DNA of 64,000 nucleotides, taken from positions 372,001 to 436,000 of the forward strand of contig NZ_JACSMR010000001.1 in assembly GCF_018618755.1 (NCBI RefSeq), given 5' to 3'. Shown here piece by piece: positions 8,848-19,280 of the stretch (position 1 is its first letter; every line of letters starts with the position of its first letter). This DNA comes from Exiguobacterium sp. s193 (GTDB lineage Bacteria > Bacillota > Bacilli > Exiguobacteriales > Exiguobacteriaceae). The notes beneath the pieces were generated by a model. That model did not search any database, was not told the origin of the DNA, and saw only the letters and a program-made list of their open reading frames with translations. The position numbers and the translations under genes are program-made.

Positions 8848-10245
8848 TTATTTGGCTAGCTCATAAATCGCTTCCGCATAAATGGCGACCGCTAACAGTA
8901 ACTCTTCAAAATCAACATATTCATCGACTTGGTGGGCGACTTCCGGACCACCAGGGAAAACAGGACCAAAGGCAACACCCGCTGTTAATGACCGGGCATA
9001 CGTTCCTCCGCCGATTGCAATCAAGTCTGCTTTTTGATTCGTGTGGCGTTCATAGACCGCACTGAGGATTTGAATCAATTCATGTTCTGGATCAACATGG
9101 TGCGGTGGCATATGTGTCCGCGTTTGAAGTTCAAAACCATAAGCGGCGGCTGCTTCTTTAATCAATTGTAACCGCTCCGTGAAGTCGGCACTATGTGGAT
9201 AACGAATGTTGAGTGAGGCCGTTCCCTGTTCATCTGCATAACGGAAGACTCCACCATTGATCGTCAAGTCCCCTGTCTCGTCAGATGCTGCGACACCAAG
9301 TGCGACTCCCCGCGAGTCACGGAACATATGCATGACAAGTTCGACGTAACGACGTCCATTGTAATCCAGATGAAGTGTGCTTAAGAAACGTGCGAGGTAC
9401 AATGCCGCATTTTTCCCATTATCCGGCTCCATCGCATGAGCTGCTACTCCGAAGACGTCAAAGACAAGACCTTCTGCCGTTTGCTTCACTTTCCCAGTCA
9501 GCCCTTGCTCTTCAAGATAGTGATGGAACGCAGATTCAATCGATCCGTATTCTGCTACACGGACCGTCGCCGTCGCATGTCCCGGTACCATGTTCGGACG
9601 CTCTCCCCCTTCAAACGTCACGAGATGATACCCCGTATCTGCCGTTTGAGCTGGTTTCCCTTGAGTCAACAACCCATCATACAATCCTTTTTCAGCATTG
9701 ATGATCGGGAAATCGGCATCGGGCGCAAAACCAATCGTCGGCATCTCTTCATGTTTAAAGTAGTGATTGACACAACGCCATTCACTTTCCTCATCTCCCC
9801 CGGCAATCAAACGAATCCGTTTCGATAAAGGTAGTCCCAGTTCTTTGACGATTTTTAAAGCATAGTAGGCAGCAATCGTCGGTCCCTTGTCGTCAATCGC
9901 ACCACGCGCATATAATTTCCCATCTGCAAGCGTCGGATTAAACGGACCATATGTCCAGTTATCCCCCCCGGCAGGAACGACGTCGAGGTGACAAAGAATC
10001 CCGAGCAGCTCTTCCCCTTGACCATATTCGAGGTGACCGGCATAGCCGTCGACATTTTTTGTTTTGAAACCGTCCCGTTCCCCTGTCGCCAACATCCAAT
10101 CGAGGGCCCGTTTGACTTCTAAACCAAATGGCGCACCCTCTTGCATCGTCGTTTCATCGAGTACACTCGGAATCCGTAATAGTTCTTTTAAGTCCGTGAG
10201 TAGTGCTTCGCGTCTCGCCAAAACTTCCTCTTTCCAATTTACCAT
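8848..10245 (-). CDS. pepV: Dipeptidase PepV (M20 metallopeptidase)
   Basis: The 465-residue enzyme cleaves dipeptides with a dinuclear zinc site. M20 residues are visible in order: [10 protein letters not shown] (His ligand and catalytic Asp), [10 protein letters not shown] (bridging Asp), AGGDEESEW (catalytic and ligand Glu), FAPDADFP, and the C-terminal VAHQVDEYV. Full length for PepV; B. subtilis homologue YtjP. The start follows GGGAGAGGTG. Its promoter lies in a 308-bp divergent region that carries a conspicuous inverted repeat. Confidence 0.95.
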   Translation of the reverse strand: MVNWKEEVLARREALLTDLKELLRIPSVLDETTMQEGAPFGLEVKRALDWMLATGERDGFKTKNVDGYAGHLEYGQGEELLGILCHLDVVPAGGDNWTYGPFNPTLADGKLYARGAIDDKGPTIAAYYALKIVKELGLPLSKRIRLIAGGDEESEWRCVNHYFKHEEMPTIGFAPDADFPIINAEKGLYDGLLTQGKPAQTADTGYHLVTFEGGERPNMVPGHATATVRVAEYGSIESAFHHYLEEQGLTGKVKQTAEGLVFDVFGVAAHAMEPDNGKNAALYLARFLSTLHLDYNGRRYVELVMHMFRDSRGVALGVAASDETGDLTINGGVFRYADEQGTASLNIRYPHSADFTERLQLIKEAAAAYGFELQTRTHMPPHHVDPEHELIQILSAVYERHTNQKADLIAIGGGTYARSLTAGVAFGPVFPGGPEVAHQVDEYVDFEELLLAVAIYAEAIYELAK

Positions 10246-10554
10246 GTGACACCTCTCCCTTATCCGTTAATACGTTCACCTGTTTAGTATAGCGAATGTT
10301 CGGCAATTACGAACATCCAAAATCTTAATTCTTTGATAATACCTTCTAAAGCGAACGTTCGAAGTCGTTAATTCACTATTCATTCGCATTAACATGTTTA
10401 TTCTATGTGTTTTTTTCAATAACGTTCGGTTAAATTACTTGCATTCTATACTGAAAGAGTTATACTAAAGACGAAACAACTTGATAGATCACCGTCTATT
10501 GTCACCCGAAGTTTTAGAACACCTATTCTATCCATTGGGGGAGTGGTTACAACA
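10246..10554. promoter_or_regulatory. Divergent pepV/ytzE control region with repeated GTTCG motifs
   Basis: No gene is seen here. An inverted repeat GAATGTTCG-N7-CGAACATCC occupies 10294-10318, next to a minus-strand TATACT (10286-10291) that would serve pepV. A perfect palindrome CGAACGTTCG is at 10352-10361 and a further AACGTTCGG at 10421-10429. The repeated CGAAC/GTTCG units suggest binding of one regulator to several sites; identity unknown. Confidence 0.5.
10439..10466 (+). promoter_or_regulatory. Putative promoter of ytzE
   Basis: TTGCAT at 10439 and TATACT at 10461 are separated by 16 bp, about 90 bp before the gene. Confidence 0.45.
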
Positions 10555-10773
10555 ATGAAAGATTCTACAGACCGTATGTTGACCCGAATTAAGTCGATTT
10601 ATCTCTTTATCAACGAGAACGGAGCTACTACGACAGCAGAGTTGGTTGAAGAGTTTGGTATCACATCAAGGACCGTCCAACGGGATTTGAATGTGCTCGA
10701 ATACAACGATCTCATTGTAAGCCCAAGACGCGGTACTTGGACATCAAGTAAAAAGCAACGACAAGCCGGTTGA
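10555..10773 (+). CDS. ytzE: Small DeoR-type HTH protein (YtzE-like)
   Basis: This 72-residue protein is essentially only a DeoR-type winged helix: LTRIKSIYLFINENG, then TTAELVEEFGITSRTVQRDL (recognition helix) and the wing VSPRRGTW. The sugar-sensing C-terminal domain of full DeoR regulators is absent, as in B. subtilis YtzE. The ATG at 10555 fits GGGGGAG 11 nt upstream; a GTG at 10543 overlaps that site. A terminator follows directly, so it is monocistronic. It may bind the repeated motifs upstream of itself and pepV, but that is only a guess from position. Confidence 0.85.
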   Translation: MKDSTDRMLTRIKSIYLFINENGATTTAELVEEFGITSRTVQRDLNVLEYNDLIVSPRRGTWTSSKKQRQAG

Positions 10774-10804
10774 GCAAGTAGTTTCAACTCTATGTTTCCT
10801 TTAC

Positions 10805-10829
10805 GACGCGAATCTTTCGCGTCTTTTTT
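10805..10829 (+). terminator. Terminator after ytzE
   Basis: GACGCGA-ATCTT-TCGCGTC followed by six T residues. Confidence 0.85.
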
Positions 10830-10882
10830 GTTTTTATTTTTAACAGACGGGTATACCTACTCTAGAGAAGGAGATGATTGAG

Positions 10883-11515
10883 ATGAATATCATTATTATT
10901 GGAGCAAACGGAACGACTGGTCGAAAAATGGTTGAATTGATCGCGAAACAAGGACAACACCAGGCAATTGCTGTTGTGCGGGAAGAAAATCAAATTAACG
11001 ATTTAATCGCACTCGGTGCATCTGAAGTACGCTTAGGTGATTTAACAGAAGATATGTCAGATGTCGTCAAAGACGCTGATGTTACGATCTTCGCAGCGGG
11101 TGCCGGTGGCGCATCGGACGAGTTGACACGTGCCGTCGATAAAGATGGCGCCATCAAAGTCATCGATGCATCAAAAGCAAACGGCATCGAGCGCTTTATC
11201 ATGCTCAGTTCGGTCGGAACGGAGAATCCGAGTGGCGAATTGAAAGTCTACCTCGAATCCAAAGCCGCTGCTGACAAACACTTAAAAGAGAGTGGTCTCG
11301 ATTACACGATTGTCCGTCCTGGTCCATTGAGTGATGAGGATGCAAGTGGAACTGTCGAGATAAAAGAACACTTCGATTCTTACGAAGACCGTAAAGTCCC
11401 ACGTGCCGACGTCGCGACACTGCTCGTGACATTAGTCGATCATAAAACACAAACACGTCAATTCGAAGTACTGAGCGGTCCCTTCCCAATCGCGGAAGCA
11501 CTCCGGAACGTTTAA
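10883..11515 (+). CDS. NAD(P)H-binding SDR-family protein
   Basis: The 210-residue protein starts with a dinucleotide-binding loop, MNIIIIGANGTTGRKMVE, and continues with FAAGAGGA, FIMLSSVGTENP and a K-x-x-AD segment (ESKAAADKHLKESG). It belongs to the atypical, NmrA-like SDR group, like B. subtilis YhfK; the substrate is unknown. The ATG at 10883 lies 9 nt after AGAAGGAG, while the in-frame ATG at 10874 abuts that site. It sits alone between two terminators. Confidence 0.85.
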   Translation: MNIIIIGANGTTGRKMVELIAKQGQHQAIAVVREENQINDLIALGASEVRLGDLTEDMSDVVKDADVTIFAAGAGGASDELTRAVDKDGAIKVIDASKANGIERFIMLSSVGTENPSGELKVYLESKAAADKHLKESGLDYTIVRPGPLSDEDASGTVEIKEHFDSYEDRKVPRADVATLLVTLVDHKTQTRQFEVLSGPFPIAEALRNV

Positions 11516-11532
11516 TCTACTTTTCAATTGAT

Positions 11533-11569
11533 AAAAAAACAACGCTCCTGCCATGTGCAGGAGCGTTTT
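11533..11569. terminator. Bidirectional terminator between convergent genes
   Basis: AACGCTCCTG/CAGGAGCGTT stem with an A-rich left side and short T tract on the right; serves the SDR gene (+) and ytzG (-). Confidence 0.8.
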
Positions 11570-11589
11570 CAATGCGTATCATGACTTGC

Positions 11590-12309
11590 TTATTCCGGTG
11601 TCCAGTCAAACAATGCTAACTCGCCACGTGTCAGTTCACGATACTCACCGGGCTCGAGTGTTGTGTCGAGTGGTAACTCACCAATCGATAGACGTTTTAA
11701 ATACGTCACTTCTTTCCCTAACGCAAGCATCATCCGTTTGACTTGATGGAACTTACCTTCTGTAATCGTCAACTCCAGCGTCGATGTCTCATCCGTCGCC
11801 TCTAAGATTACGAGTTTGCCCGGTTTCGTTTTATACCCGTCCTCTAACGTGACACCTTCTTGTACTTCAATCACGTCTTCTTCCGTCAACGTCCCGATCA
11901 CTTCCGCGTAATATGTTTTTGCAACATGCTTCTTCGGTGACATCAAGGCGTGGTTAAACGAACCATCGTTCGTCAACAATAACAAACCTTCCGTATCTTT
12001 ATCGAGCCGTCCGACCGGGAACGGTTTAAAGTACGTCACGTCCTCAAACAATAGCTCAACCACGGTCTGATCGCGTTTGTCTTCAGTCGCACTGATCACA
12101 CCGGGTGGTTTGTTCATCATCAAATAGATGTACTTTTGGTAGACGACAGGTTCACCGTACATGAGGATATCCTGTGTCTCGACATCGACATGCTGTTTCG
12201 GATCAAGGACGATCTCACCATCAACTTGAATCGCACCGGATTTCAAGAGTTGTTTTACTTCTTTACGGGAGCCTGCTCCCATGTTGGATAACAATTTATC
12301 TAGCCGCAT
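11590..12309 (-). CDS. ytzG: RsuA-family rRNA pseudouridine synthase (YtzG)
   Basis: The 239-residue enzyme isomerises a uridine in rRNA. An S4 RNA-binding domain (MRLDKLLSNMGAGSRKEVKQ, residues 1-60) precedes the catalytic domain with MMNKPPG and the active-site aspartate in FPVGRLDKDTEGLLLLTNDG. Length fits the RsuA/RluB group. Its start overlaps the end of ytgP by 14 nt, so the two are cotranslated; the pairing with ytgP matches B. subtilis. The exact uridine cannot be told from the sequence. Confidence 0.92.
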   Translation of the reverse strand: MRLDKLLSNMGAGSRKEVKQLLKSGAIQVDGEIVLDPKQHVDVETQDILMYGEPVVYQKYIYLMMNKPPGVISATEDKRDQTVVELLFEDVTYFKPFPVGRLDKDTEGLLLLTNDGSFNHALMSPKKHVAKTYYAEVIGTLTEEDVIEVQEGVTLEDGYKTKPGKLVILEATDETSTLELTITEGKFHQVKRMMLALGKEVTYLKRLSIGELPLDTTLEPGEYRELTRGELALFDWTPE

Positions 12310-13960
12310 TGCCCCGTCCTCGTTTCAATGAAAATTTTCTTCCTAATACTGCTTCGGCCAGTCCCGTCCAAATGGCTAAACCGGCAAAAATTACGATACC
12401 GATTCCCGCTCCGACAATCAAAATCGCGAGTGACGCGATTGTCGTTTTCGGGAGGAATGCAAGCATCCCCCACTTTACGAGCGCAACCCCGATACCCATC
12501 AGCGCGCTGATGATCATGATTAATGACGTTCGACGCAAGACACTGCTAAATGGAAACTCCACTGTTTGTGTGATGCGGAAGAACATTAATCCTGTTGCGA
12601 CGACATAACCGAGGATTGTTGCATACCCGGCACCGGTTCCGTCTCCCGTCAAATGAATCAACGGCGCGTTCAACAAATACTTCGTCAGTAGTCCGGCAAG
12701 TGTCGCAATGATTGTAAAGTATTGCCGGTTGATTCCTTGTAAGACTGCCGCTGTTACGGAATAGAGTGCCAAGAACAATGCACTCGGAGCATAGCTCAAG
12801 AGATAGACCCATGCTTCCTGGTCTTTCGGGAAGAGGACATGGAACGTTTCCTCGCTCAATAAAATCATTCCGACGACAGCTGGAATCGTGACGAAAAATG
12901 CCAACTGATAGATTTGCGAAATTTGTTTTTTAACCTTCTTCATATCCCCTTGCGTAAACGATGCCGTCAGTAATGGCGTCGCTGATAACGACAACCCTGT
13001 TGCGACGGACACAGGGATCAACACGATTTTATGACTATCGGCAATCAAATAGGCCGTAGCATTTCCTGCTGCTTCGAGTGTATAACCAATGCTTTGTAAT
13101 GCCGCATTCATCGTGTTTTGGTCGATGACTTGGTACAGCGGTGTCGATAATCCGACCATGACGATTGGAATCGCATACGTCAACAGTTCCTTGTAAAGAT
13201 CCGTTAACGGACGATTTGGTGAACGAACCGTCTGACTCTCGCGTAACTCTTTTAATCCAGGCGCTCGTTTACGGAAGTAATAGACGAGGACGGCGACACT
13301 ACCGATCGCTCCGATGAATGCACTGAATGTCGCGATCGTCGCTGCCCAAGCCGCATCGGCATCAAACAGATAAATCGCGATACTGACGCCGGCAAGTAAG
13401 AACAGGATCCGAACGAGTTGTTCGAGAATCTGTGAAATCGCCGTTGGTCCCATCGATTGATATCCTTGGAAATAACCACGCGTCATGCTCATCGGTGGGA
13501 TCAGCAGTAATGCAAAGCTGACTCCACGAATCGTCATCGTGACGGCATCGACATACCCAGCCGAATTGACGTCCCCTCCAGGAATCGCGCGATGCGCAAG
13601 ATAAGGTGCGAGTAAAAAAAGTGCGATGAATGATAACACCCCGGTCAAGGACATGATTTTCAGTCCAGACCGGTACAAGCGTTCACTCGTATCATATTCG
13701 CCGAGCGCATTGTATTTAGCGACGAATTTTGAGACGGCGACTGGAATTCCTGCCGTCGCAATCCCAATCATGATCGCATAATAGTTGTAGGCATATGTAT
13801 AGAACATGATACCTGTCGCTCCGACCATAAATTGAAAAGGAAACAGATAAATCAAACCAAGGGCTCGTGAAATCAGGGATGCTCCCGACAGAAGCATTGT
13901 TCCGCGAACGAATCCCGAGTTGCTGGATGAAGTCGATTGCTTTTTATTGACAGTGGCCAT
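12296..13960 (-). CDS. ytgP: MurJ-type lipid II flippase of the MOP family (YtgP)
   Basis: The 554-residue protein has about 14 hydrophobic spans starting with FVRGTMLLSGASLISRALGL, the N-terminal signature of polysaccharide/MATE-like flippases. B. subtilis YtgP was shown to act as MurJ, moving lipid II across the membrane, and conserved context (ytzG downstream) supports the same family. ATG at 13960 is preferred: GAGGGAAG lies upstream, while the in-frame GTG at 13975 overlaps it. A charged, Ser-rich N-terminal tail of about 17 residues precedes the first span. Confidence 0.88.
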   Translation of the reverse strand: MATVNKKQSTSSSNSGFVRGTMLLSGASLISRALGLIYLFPFQFMVGATGIMFYTYAYNYYAIMIGIATAGIPVAVSKFVAKYNALGEYDTSERLYRSGLKIMSLTGVLSFIALFLLAPYLAHRAIPGGDVNSAGYVDAVTMTIRGVSFALLLIPPMSMTRGYFQGYQSMGPTAISQILEQLVRILFLLAGVSIAIYLFDADAAWAATIATFSAFIGAIGSVAVLVYYFRKRAPGLKELRESQTVRSPNRPLTDLYKELLTYAIPIVMVGLSTPLYQVIDQNTMNAALQSIGYTLEAAGNATAYLIADSHKIVLIPVSVATGLSLSATPLLTASFTQGDMKKVKKQISQIYQLAFFVTIPAVVGMILLSEETFHVLFPKDQEAWVYLLSYAPSALFLALYSVTAAVLQGINRQYFTIIATLAGLLTKYLLNAPLIHLTGDGTGAGYATILGYVVATGLMFFRITQTVEFPFSSVLRRTSLIMIISALMGIGVALVKWGMLAFLPKTTIASLAILIVGAGIGIVIFAGLAIWTGLAEAVLGRKFSLKRGRGNAAR

Positions 13961-14151
13961 GGTAACTTCCCTCACGCTTTCTTTTTATCGTTTGGCAACC
14001 TATGCTAGGTCGTCTCATTTAACAAGTTCTATGATGCACAATTGCAAATCATTATACCGCTCCCCTCTCATAAAAGAAAGAGGCGGTTTGTTTACAGACC
14101 GAACTTCTGCTAAAGTGGAACAAGCAGAAAACTATTCAATGAGGTGACAGC

Positions 14152-15417
14152 ATGTACGATGTAATCGTAATCGGAGGCGGACCGAGCGGCTTGATGGCGA
14201 CGCTCGCCTCTTTACAAGCAGGCGCAAAAACACTCCTGCTCGATAAAGGAAATAAATTAGGAAGAAAACTTGCGATTTCCGGTGGTGGGCGTTGTAATGT
14301 CACGAACCGTAAACCGCTCGACGAGCTCGTCCAGTCGATCCCGGGAAACGGCCGCTTTTTATACAGCGCCTTTTCACAATTTAGTAACGAGTCCATCATC
14401 GACCTGTTCGAAGGATTCGGTGTGGCCTTAAAAGAAGAAGATAACGGGCGGATGTTCCCCGTCTCGGATAAGGCAGCTGACGTCGTCCGTGTCTTGATTG
14501 ATCAAATCCGGGCGCATGGTGCCGACATCCAAACGAATGCTGAAGTCGCGACGCTCGAATTTCATCCGGACGGTTCATTCGCAGCCGTTCTCATGCAAGA
14601 CGGAACACGACTAGAAGCGAACAGTTGCGTCGTCGCCGTAGGTGGACAATCCGTTCCCCATACCGGTTCGACCGGGGATGGGTACCCATGGGCGAAAAAA
14701 GCCGGTCATACAATCACTGAACTCTTCCCGACCGAAGTCCCGATTTTGCTGAACGATGCGTTCATCCAAGCGAAATCGCTCCAAGGCTTATCGCTCCGCG
14801 ACGTCGCATTGACGGTTCACGGAAAAAAAGATAAAGCCATTAAAACACATACTGGCGATTTGCTCTTTACGCATTTTGGACTGAGTGGTCCGATTGCGTT
14901 ACGTTGCAGTCAATATACAATCAAGGAACGTAAACGCTCCGGTGAACGTATCGTTCATTTATCGATTGATTTATTCCCTGACGAATCAATCGGTGCGTTG
15001 ACGGAACGTTTCCAGGCCGCTCTTGCTGCCAATCCAAAAAAGACCGTCCGAAATGCCTTAAAAGGATTTGTACCGGAACGCTTGCTTGAATTACTCTTCA
15101 CACAAATCGGTTTTGGTGACGAAGTGTGTACGCAAGTGAAAAAACAAGATTTCACCCAACTGTTGACAACACTGAAACGTTTCCCGCTCCATGCGACCGG
15201 AACACTTGATTTTGATAAAGCCTTCGTCACAGGTGGTGGTGTCTCGATCAAAGAAATTCATCCGAAGACGATGATGTCGAAAAAAGCCGACGGACTGTTC
15301 TTTGCCGGAGAAATTTTAGACATCCACGGATATACGGGTGGTTATAACATTACAGCTGCATTTGTGACAGGACACTGTGCCGGTACCAATGCTGCTCTAG
15401 TCAATCAAACGACATAA
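14152..15417 (+). CDS. ytfP: HI0933/BaiN-family flavoprotein (YtfP)
   Basis: The 421-residue protein carries the FAD-binding GGGPSGLMA loop at residues 8-16, GGGRCNVTN at about residues 44-52, an inserted beta domain and a C-terminal FAGEILDIHGYTGGYN motif that closes the FAD site. These are hallmarks of the HI0933 (BaiN/RdsA) group of NAD(P)/FAD proteins. The reaction in this organism is not known to me. GAGGTGA precedes the ATG. It is divergent from ytgP, as in B. subtilis. Confidence 0.9.
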   Translation: MYDVIVIGGGPSGLMATLASLQAGAKTLLLDKGNKLGRKLAISGGGRCNVTNRKPLDELVQSIPGNGRFLYSAFSQFSNESIIDLFEGFGVALKEEDNGRMFPVSDKAADVVRVLIDQIRAHGADIQTNAEVATLEFHPDGSFAAVLMQDGTRLEANSCVVAVGGQSVPHTGSTGDGYPWAKKAGHTITELFPTEVPILLNDAFIQAKSLQGLSLRDVALTVHGKKDKAIKTHTGDLLFTHFGLSGPIALRCSQYTIKERKRSGERIVHLSIDLFPDESIGALTERFQAALAANPKKTVRNALKGFVPERLLELLFTQIGFGDEVCTQVKKQDFTQLLTTLKRFPLHATGTLDFDKAFVTGGGVSIKEIHPKTMMSKKADGLFFAGEILDIHGYTGGYNITAAFVTGHCAGTNAALVNQTT

Positions 15418-15420
15418 TCA

Positions 15421-15465
15421 AAAAAGGTGTTCATCACGTGATTTTTCACGGATGAACACCTTTTT
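15421..15465. terminator. Bidirectional terminator after ytfP
   Basis: AAAAAGGTGTTCATC and GATGAACACCTTTTT form a 15-bp stem serving both converging genes. Confidence 0.9.
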
Positions 15466-15479
15466 GCTGCTCTTTTTCA

Positions 15480-16460
15480 TCAATCAATCGGCGTAAAGGA
15501 ACGGCTTGAGAACTTATCTGTTTCGACCAAGGCGAACAATTCATTGTCCTGAACGAAAATTCCTTCTGCACCATACACTTTCGGACTGGCTGATTCACCT
15601 GTAATCGTTTTTTCTTTTACATCAATCGAATACAGATAAAGTGCATTTGAATCTAATGTATAGATTCTTCCTTGTCGTTCTGCGAGACCAATCGGACTAA
15701 AGTTGTCAGTGAATGCTTTTTTCGCATCCGTCCGCATCCCATCCGCTGCATCCACTCGACTTCGTTTAACAATCGTCAAACGCGGTTGCTTTTGTTTTTT
15801 CTTCAATTTTCGTTTCTGTTTTTCGGTCGCATCCGGGTCAATCTTGACTTCATCTTGCTTCATTTTAAAGTACGTCAGTTCGACACGCTCGAGCGAACGG
15901 ATATGGTTGATCGTATAAAATTCTTTTTTCTCCGCATCATAACCAAGTCCACGGAAATTGTCACGAATCGTCGCCCCCTCGAGCTTCTCACGCGTTTCTT
16001 CCGACCAGACGCCATCTTTTCGTTTAATCGTGACCAGAATCTGATTGGATGTCAGTAACGCCACTGTCTCACCGTCAACGAGAGTCATTCCGTCGAGCCC
16101 CGCGAGTAACAGCTTGTCATCTCCCTTCAACTGGAAGGAGGCATTGATTCGTTCACCCGTCCCACTGACCTCAAAGAAGTGATAGTCTTCCGTCACGACG
16201 AGATAGGAGCCAATCGAATCATCGTACAACATTTGTTGGACATCTTGAATCAACGGTTCTTCCGGATTCGGAATCGACGACGGCATTTTTGGTGGTACTT
16301 GTTTGACAGCAGCCTGGTGCTTCGACTGCGTTTCGATTTTCATGAAGGTCTCTTGAATTTGCGCTAACGTCTCTGGTTTAGAGAAGACGAGTAGAATACA
16401 GAGGATCAAGCCGGAGACGACGGCAAAAATCGTTGTATAGACTATATAGGATCGTTTCAT
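15480..16460 (-). CDS. Membrane-anchored protein of unknown function
   Basis: I do not recognise this 326-residue protein. Residues 5-27 form one hydrophobic span, with a positive start (MKRS) that puts the rest outside the cell. A proline-rich linker (VPPKMPSSIPNPEEP) follows, then beta-rich repeats such as YLVVTEDYHFFEVSG and GLGYDAEKKEFYTINHI, which suggest a propeller-like sensor or binding domain. A lysine-rich stretch (KQKRKLKKKQKQ) lies near residue 215. AGAAAGG precedes the ATG. It is a single gene between two terminators. Function unknown. Confidence 0.75.
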   Translation of the reverse strand: MKRSYIVYTTIFAVVSGLILCILLVFSKPETLAQIQETFMKIETQSKHQAAVKQVPPKMPSSIPNPEEPLIQDVQQMLYDDSIGSYLVVTEDYHFFEVSGTGERINASFQLKGDDKLLLAGLDGMTLVDGETVALLTSNQILVTIKRKDGVWSEETREKLEGATIRDNFRGLGYDAEKKEFYTINHIRSLERVELTYFKMKQDEVKIDPDATEKQKRKLKKKQKQPRLTIVKRSRVDAADGMRTDAKKAFTDNFSPIGLAERQGRIYTLDSNALYLYSIDVKEKTITGESASPKVYGAEGIFVQDNELFALVETDKFSSRSFTPID

Positions 16461-16548
16461 TTACACAAATCGCCTTTCTCTCTCGGTTTCTGATTTAGTG
16501 TATCAGAAGGAAGACTAAAAAAAAAGCAGGCTTGCGACTGAAATCAAC

Positions 16549-16589
16549 ACAACCCCCTCACTCCAATCAAACTAGGAGAAGGGGGTTGT
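16549..16589 (-). terminator. Terminator hairpin after leuS
   Basis: ACAACCCCCT pairs with AGGGGGTTGT with an inner CTCC/GGAG pairing. The T tract is short. Confidence 0.65.
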
Positions 16590-16591
16590 CG

Positions 16592-18997
16592 TTAGTTCGC
16601 CACGATATTGATGAGTTTTTTCGGTACGACGATGACTTTACGAACTGTCTTGTCGCCAATCCACTCTTTTGTTTTTTCATCGGCAAAAGCGAGTGCTTCG
16701 ATTTCTTCTTTTGTTGCGTCAATACTAATCGTCAATTTCGAACGGACTTTTCCGTTCACTTGAATGACGAACTCCATCGTATCACTGACGAGTTTTGTTT
16801 CGTCATACGTCGGCCATGCCGCGTACGTTAATGTATCTTCAAACCCAAGTTGCTCCCATAACTCTTCCCCGAGGTGAGGCGCGACAGGTGTCAACAACTG
16901 AATGAATCCGCGAAGGAAGTAACGTGGTAAGACTTGCTGTTTGTTCGCTTCGTTGACGAAGACCATCAACTGGGAAATCCCTGTATTGAATTGAATGTTC
17001 GAGAAGTCTTCCGTGACTTTCTTGACGGTCTGGTGATAGACACGTTCGAAGTCAGCGTCAACCGTCTCAATATCTTGAATGTCTGCTGTCCGTTCGAATA
17101 AGCGCCAGACGCGGTCAAGGAAACGACGTGCACCGTCGAGCCCGTTTTCTGACCAGGATATGGACGCATCGAGCGGCCCCATGAACATTTCGTACAGGCG
17201 AAGCGTATCTGCACCGTGTGACTTGACGATTTCATCCGGATTAATGACGTTCCCGCGTGATTTCGACATTTTCTCATTGTTCTCTCCAAGAATCATCCCT
17301 TGGTTATACAGCTTTTGGAATGGCTCTTTTGTCGGAACAACCCCGATATCGTATAACACTTTGTGCCAAAAACGTGCGTACAGTAAGTGAAGGACCGCAT
17401 GTTCCGCCCCACCGATATAAATATCGACCGGAAGCCAGTATTTTAATTTCTCCGGATCAGCGATTGCCTCTTCATTATGCGGATCAATGAAACGAAGGTA
17501 GTACCAGCAGCTACCGCCCCATTGTGGCATCGTGTTCGTTTCGCGGCGTCCTTTCATCCCTGTCACAGGATCCGTATAGTCGAGCCACTCTTCTGCAAGT
17601 GCAAGCGGTGACTCCCCTGTTCCAGACGGTTTGATTTCAGGAATCATCGGAAGTTCAAGGGGTAACTCTTGTTTATCAAGCGTCTTCATCGTTCCATCTT
17701 CCATATGGACGACCGGAATCGGCTCGCCCCAATAGCGTTGACGGCTAAAGAGCCAGTCACGGAGACGATACGTGATCTTCTTCCGTCCGACCTGGTTCGT
17801 TTCGAGTTCAGCAATGATGGTTTCGATGGATTCAGCCTTCGAGAGGCCATCGAGCATTTGTGAATTGACGTGCTCGCCTTCGCCTGTATACGCCGCTTCC
17901 TCGACGTTTCCGCCTTTTACGACTTCAATAATTGGAAGGTCGAATTGTTTCGCAAATTCATGGTCCCGTTCGTCATGCGCCGGAACGGCCATGATGGCCC
18001 CTGTCCCGTATGTCGCAAGAACATAATCGGCAATCCAGATCGGTAGACGTTCCCCAGAAATCGGGTTGACAGCGAACGCACCCGTGAAGACACCTGTTTT
18101 TTCTTTCGCAAGATCCGTTCGTTCAAGATCCGATTTCGTCTGAACAGATGCGATGTAACCTTCGACCGCTGCCTGATGTTCTGCCGTCATGATATCCGCG
18201 ACAAATGGATGCTCCGGTGCTAAGACGAGGTACGTCGCGCCGAAGACTGTATCCGGACGTGTCGTAAAGACCGTGACTTGTTTTTTGTGTCCGTCAATCG
18301 TAAAGTCGATTTCCGCACCTTCCGATTTACCAATCCAGTTCCGTTGCATTTCTTTCACTGACTCTGGCCAATCGAGTTCATCTAAATCGTCGAGGAGACG
18401 GTCCGCATATTCCGTAATCTTGAGGACCCATTGACGCATCGGGACACGGACGACAGGGTGATTTCCACGTTCAGACAATCCATCGATGACTTCTTCATTC
18501 GCGAGGACCGTTCCAAGTGCCGGGCACCAGTTAACCGCGACTTCGTCTACGAACGCAAGTCCTTTTTCGTACAGTTGTGTGAAGATCCACTGCGTCCATT
18601 TATAGTATTTCGGATCCGTCGTATTGATTTCACGGTCCCAATCGTATGAAAAACCTAAGTCTTTCAACTGACGTTTAAACGTTTCGATATTTTGCGCCGT
18701 GAACTCACGCGGGTCATTCCCCGTGTCGAGTGCATACTGTTCTGCCGGGAGTCCGAACGCATCCCAACCCATTGGGTGAAGAACGTTATACCCTTGCATC
18801 CGTTTCATGCGGGCGAGGATATCCGTTGCCGTGTATCCTTCCGGGTGTCCGACATGCAGTCCTGCTCCCGATGGATATGGAAACATATCGAGGGCATAAA
18901 AGCCTTCCTTACTTGGGTCTTCCGTCGTTACGAACGCGTTATCCTGTTCCCAGCGCGCTTGCCATTTTGGTTCAATCTCACGATGATTATACGACAT
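16592..18997 (-). CDS. leuS: Leucyl-tRNA synthetase
   Basis: The 801-residue class I synthetase charges tRNA-Leu. The HIGH-type motif is [12 protein letters not shown] near residue 48, the CP1 editing domain spans about 220-400 ([22 protein letters not shown]), and the KMSKS loop is [11 protein letters not shown] near 575. An anticodon-binding domain and a C-terminal beta domain ([11 protein letters not shown]) complete it. AGGAGGAAGAG precedes the ATG. Transcription is controlled by the T-box leader at 19018-19270. Confidence 0.97.
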   Translation of the reverse strand: MSYNHREIEPKWQARWEQDNAFVTTEDPSKEGFYALDMFPYPSGAGLHVGHPEGYTATDILARMKRMQGYNVLHPMGWDAFGLPAEQYALDTGNDPREFTAQNIETFKRQLKDLGFSYDWDREINTTDPKYYKWTQWIFTQLYEKGLAFVDEVAVNWCPALGTVLANEEVIDGLSERGNHPVVRVPMRQWVLKITEYADRLLDDLDELDWPESVKEMQRNWIGKSEGAEIDFTIDGHKKQVTVFTTRPDTVFGATYLVLAPEHPFVADIMTAEHQAAVEGYIASVQTKSDLERTDLAKEKTGVFTGAFAVNPISGERLPIWIADYVLATYGTGAIMAVPAHDERDHEFAKQFDLPIIEVVKGGNVEEAAYTGEGEHVNSQMLDGLSKAESIETIIAELETNQVGRKKITYRLRDWLFSRQRYWGEPIPVVHMEDGTMKTLDKQELPLELPMIPEIKPSGTGESPLALAEEWLDYTDPVTGMKGRRETNTMPQWGGSCWYYLRFIDPHNEEAIADPEKLKYWLPVDIYIGGAEHAVLHLLYARFWHKVLYDIGVVPTKEPFQKLYNQGMILGENNEKMSKSRGNVINPDEIVKSHGADTLRLYEMFMGPLDASISWSENGLDGARRFLDRVWRLFERTADIQDIETVDADFERVYHQTVKKVTEDFSNIQFNTGISQLMVFVNEANKQQVLPRYFLRGFIQLLTPVAPHLGEELWEQLGFEDTLTYAAWPTYDETKLVSDTMEFVIQVNGKVRSKLTISIDATKEEIEALAFADEKTKEWIGDKTVRKVIVVPKKLINIVAN

Positions 18998-19017
18998 CTC
19001 TTCTTCCTCCTCTGATT

Positions 19018-19270
19018 AAAAAAAACCGGTCTTCCGCCCCTAAGAATAGGGACGAAAGACCGGTTTGGCTTCCGCGGTACCACCCACGTTGTCTGTCAAT
19101 GACAGACCGCTTGACTCACGGATAACGGTGTGAAGGACCGGATTCGCTACTCGTTGTTCACGAATCATGCTCCCTGACGAGTTCATGGACAGTTCCGACT
19201 GGTTTGCACCACCCACCAGTTCTCTAAACGGAATGTCTCCATTACTACTTCAGTTCGTTGCATCTGACTA
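19018..19270 (-). promoter_or_regulatory. T-box leader (tRNA-Leu responsive)
   Basis: On the minus strand the T-box sequence GGGTGGTACCGCGGAA lies at 19071-19087, followed by a terminator of CCGGTCTT-type arms and a U tract (19018-19066). In stem I, the expected GAA-codon context reads GAACTCGTC, placing a CUC leucine specifier at 19179-19181. Uncharged tRNA-Leu pairing with the specifier and the T-box would prevent termination and allow leuS expression. Confidence 0.93.
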
Positions 19271-19280
19271 TCTATTAGTT

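Noticed and set aside
10352-10361. LexA (SOS) box
   Set aside because: CGAAC and GTTCG are present but without the four-base spacer of the Bacillus consensus.
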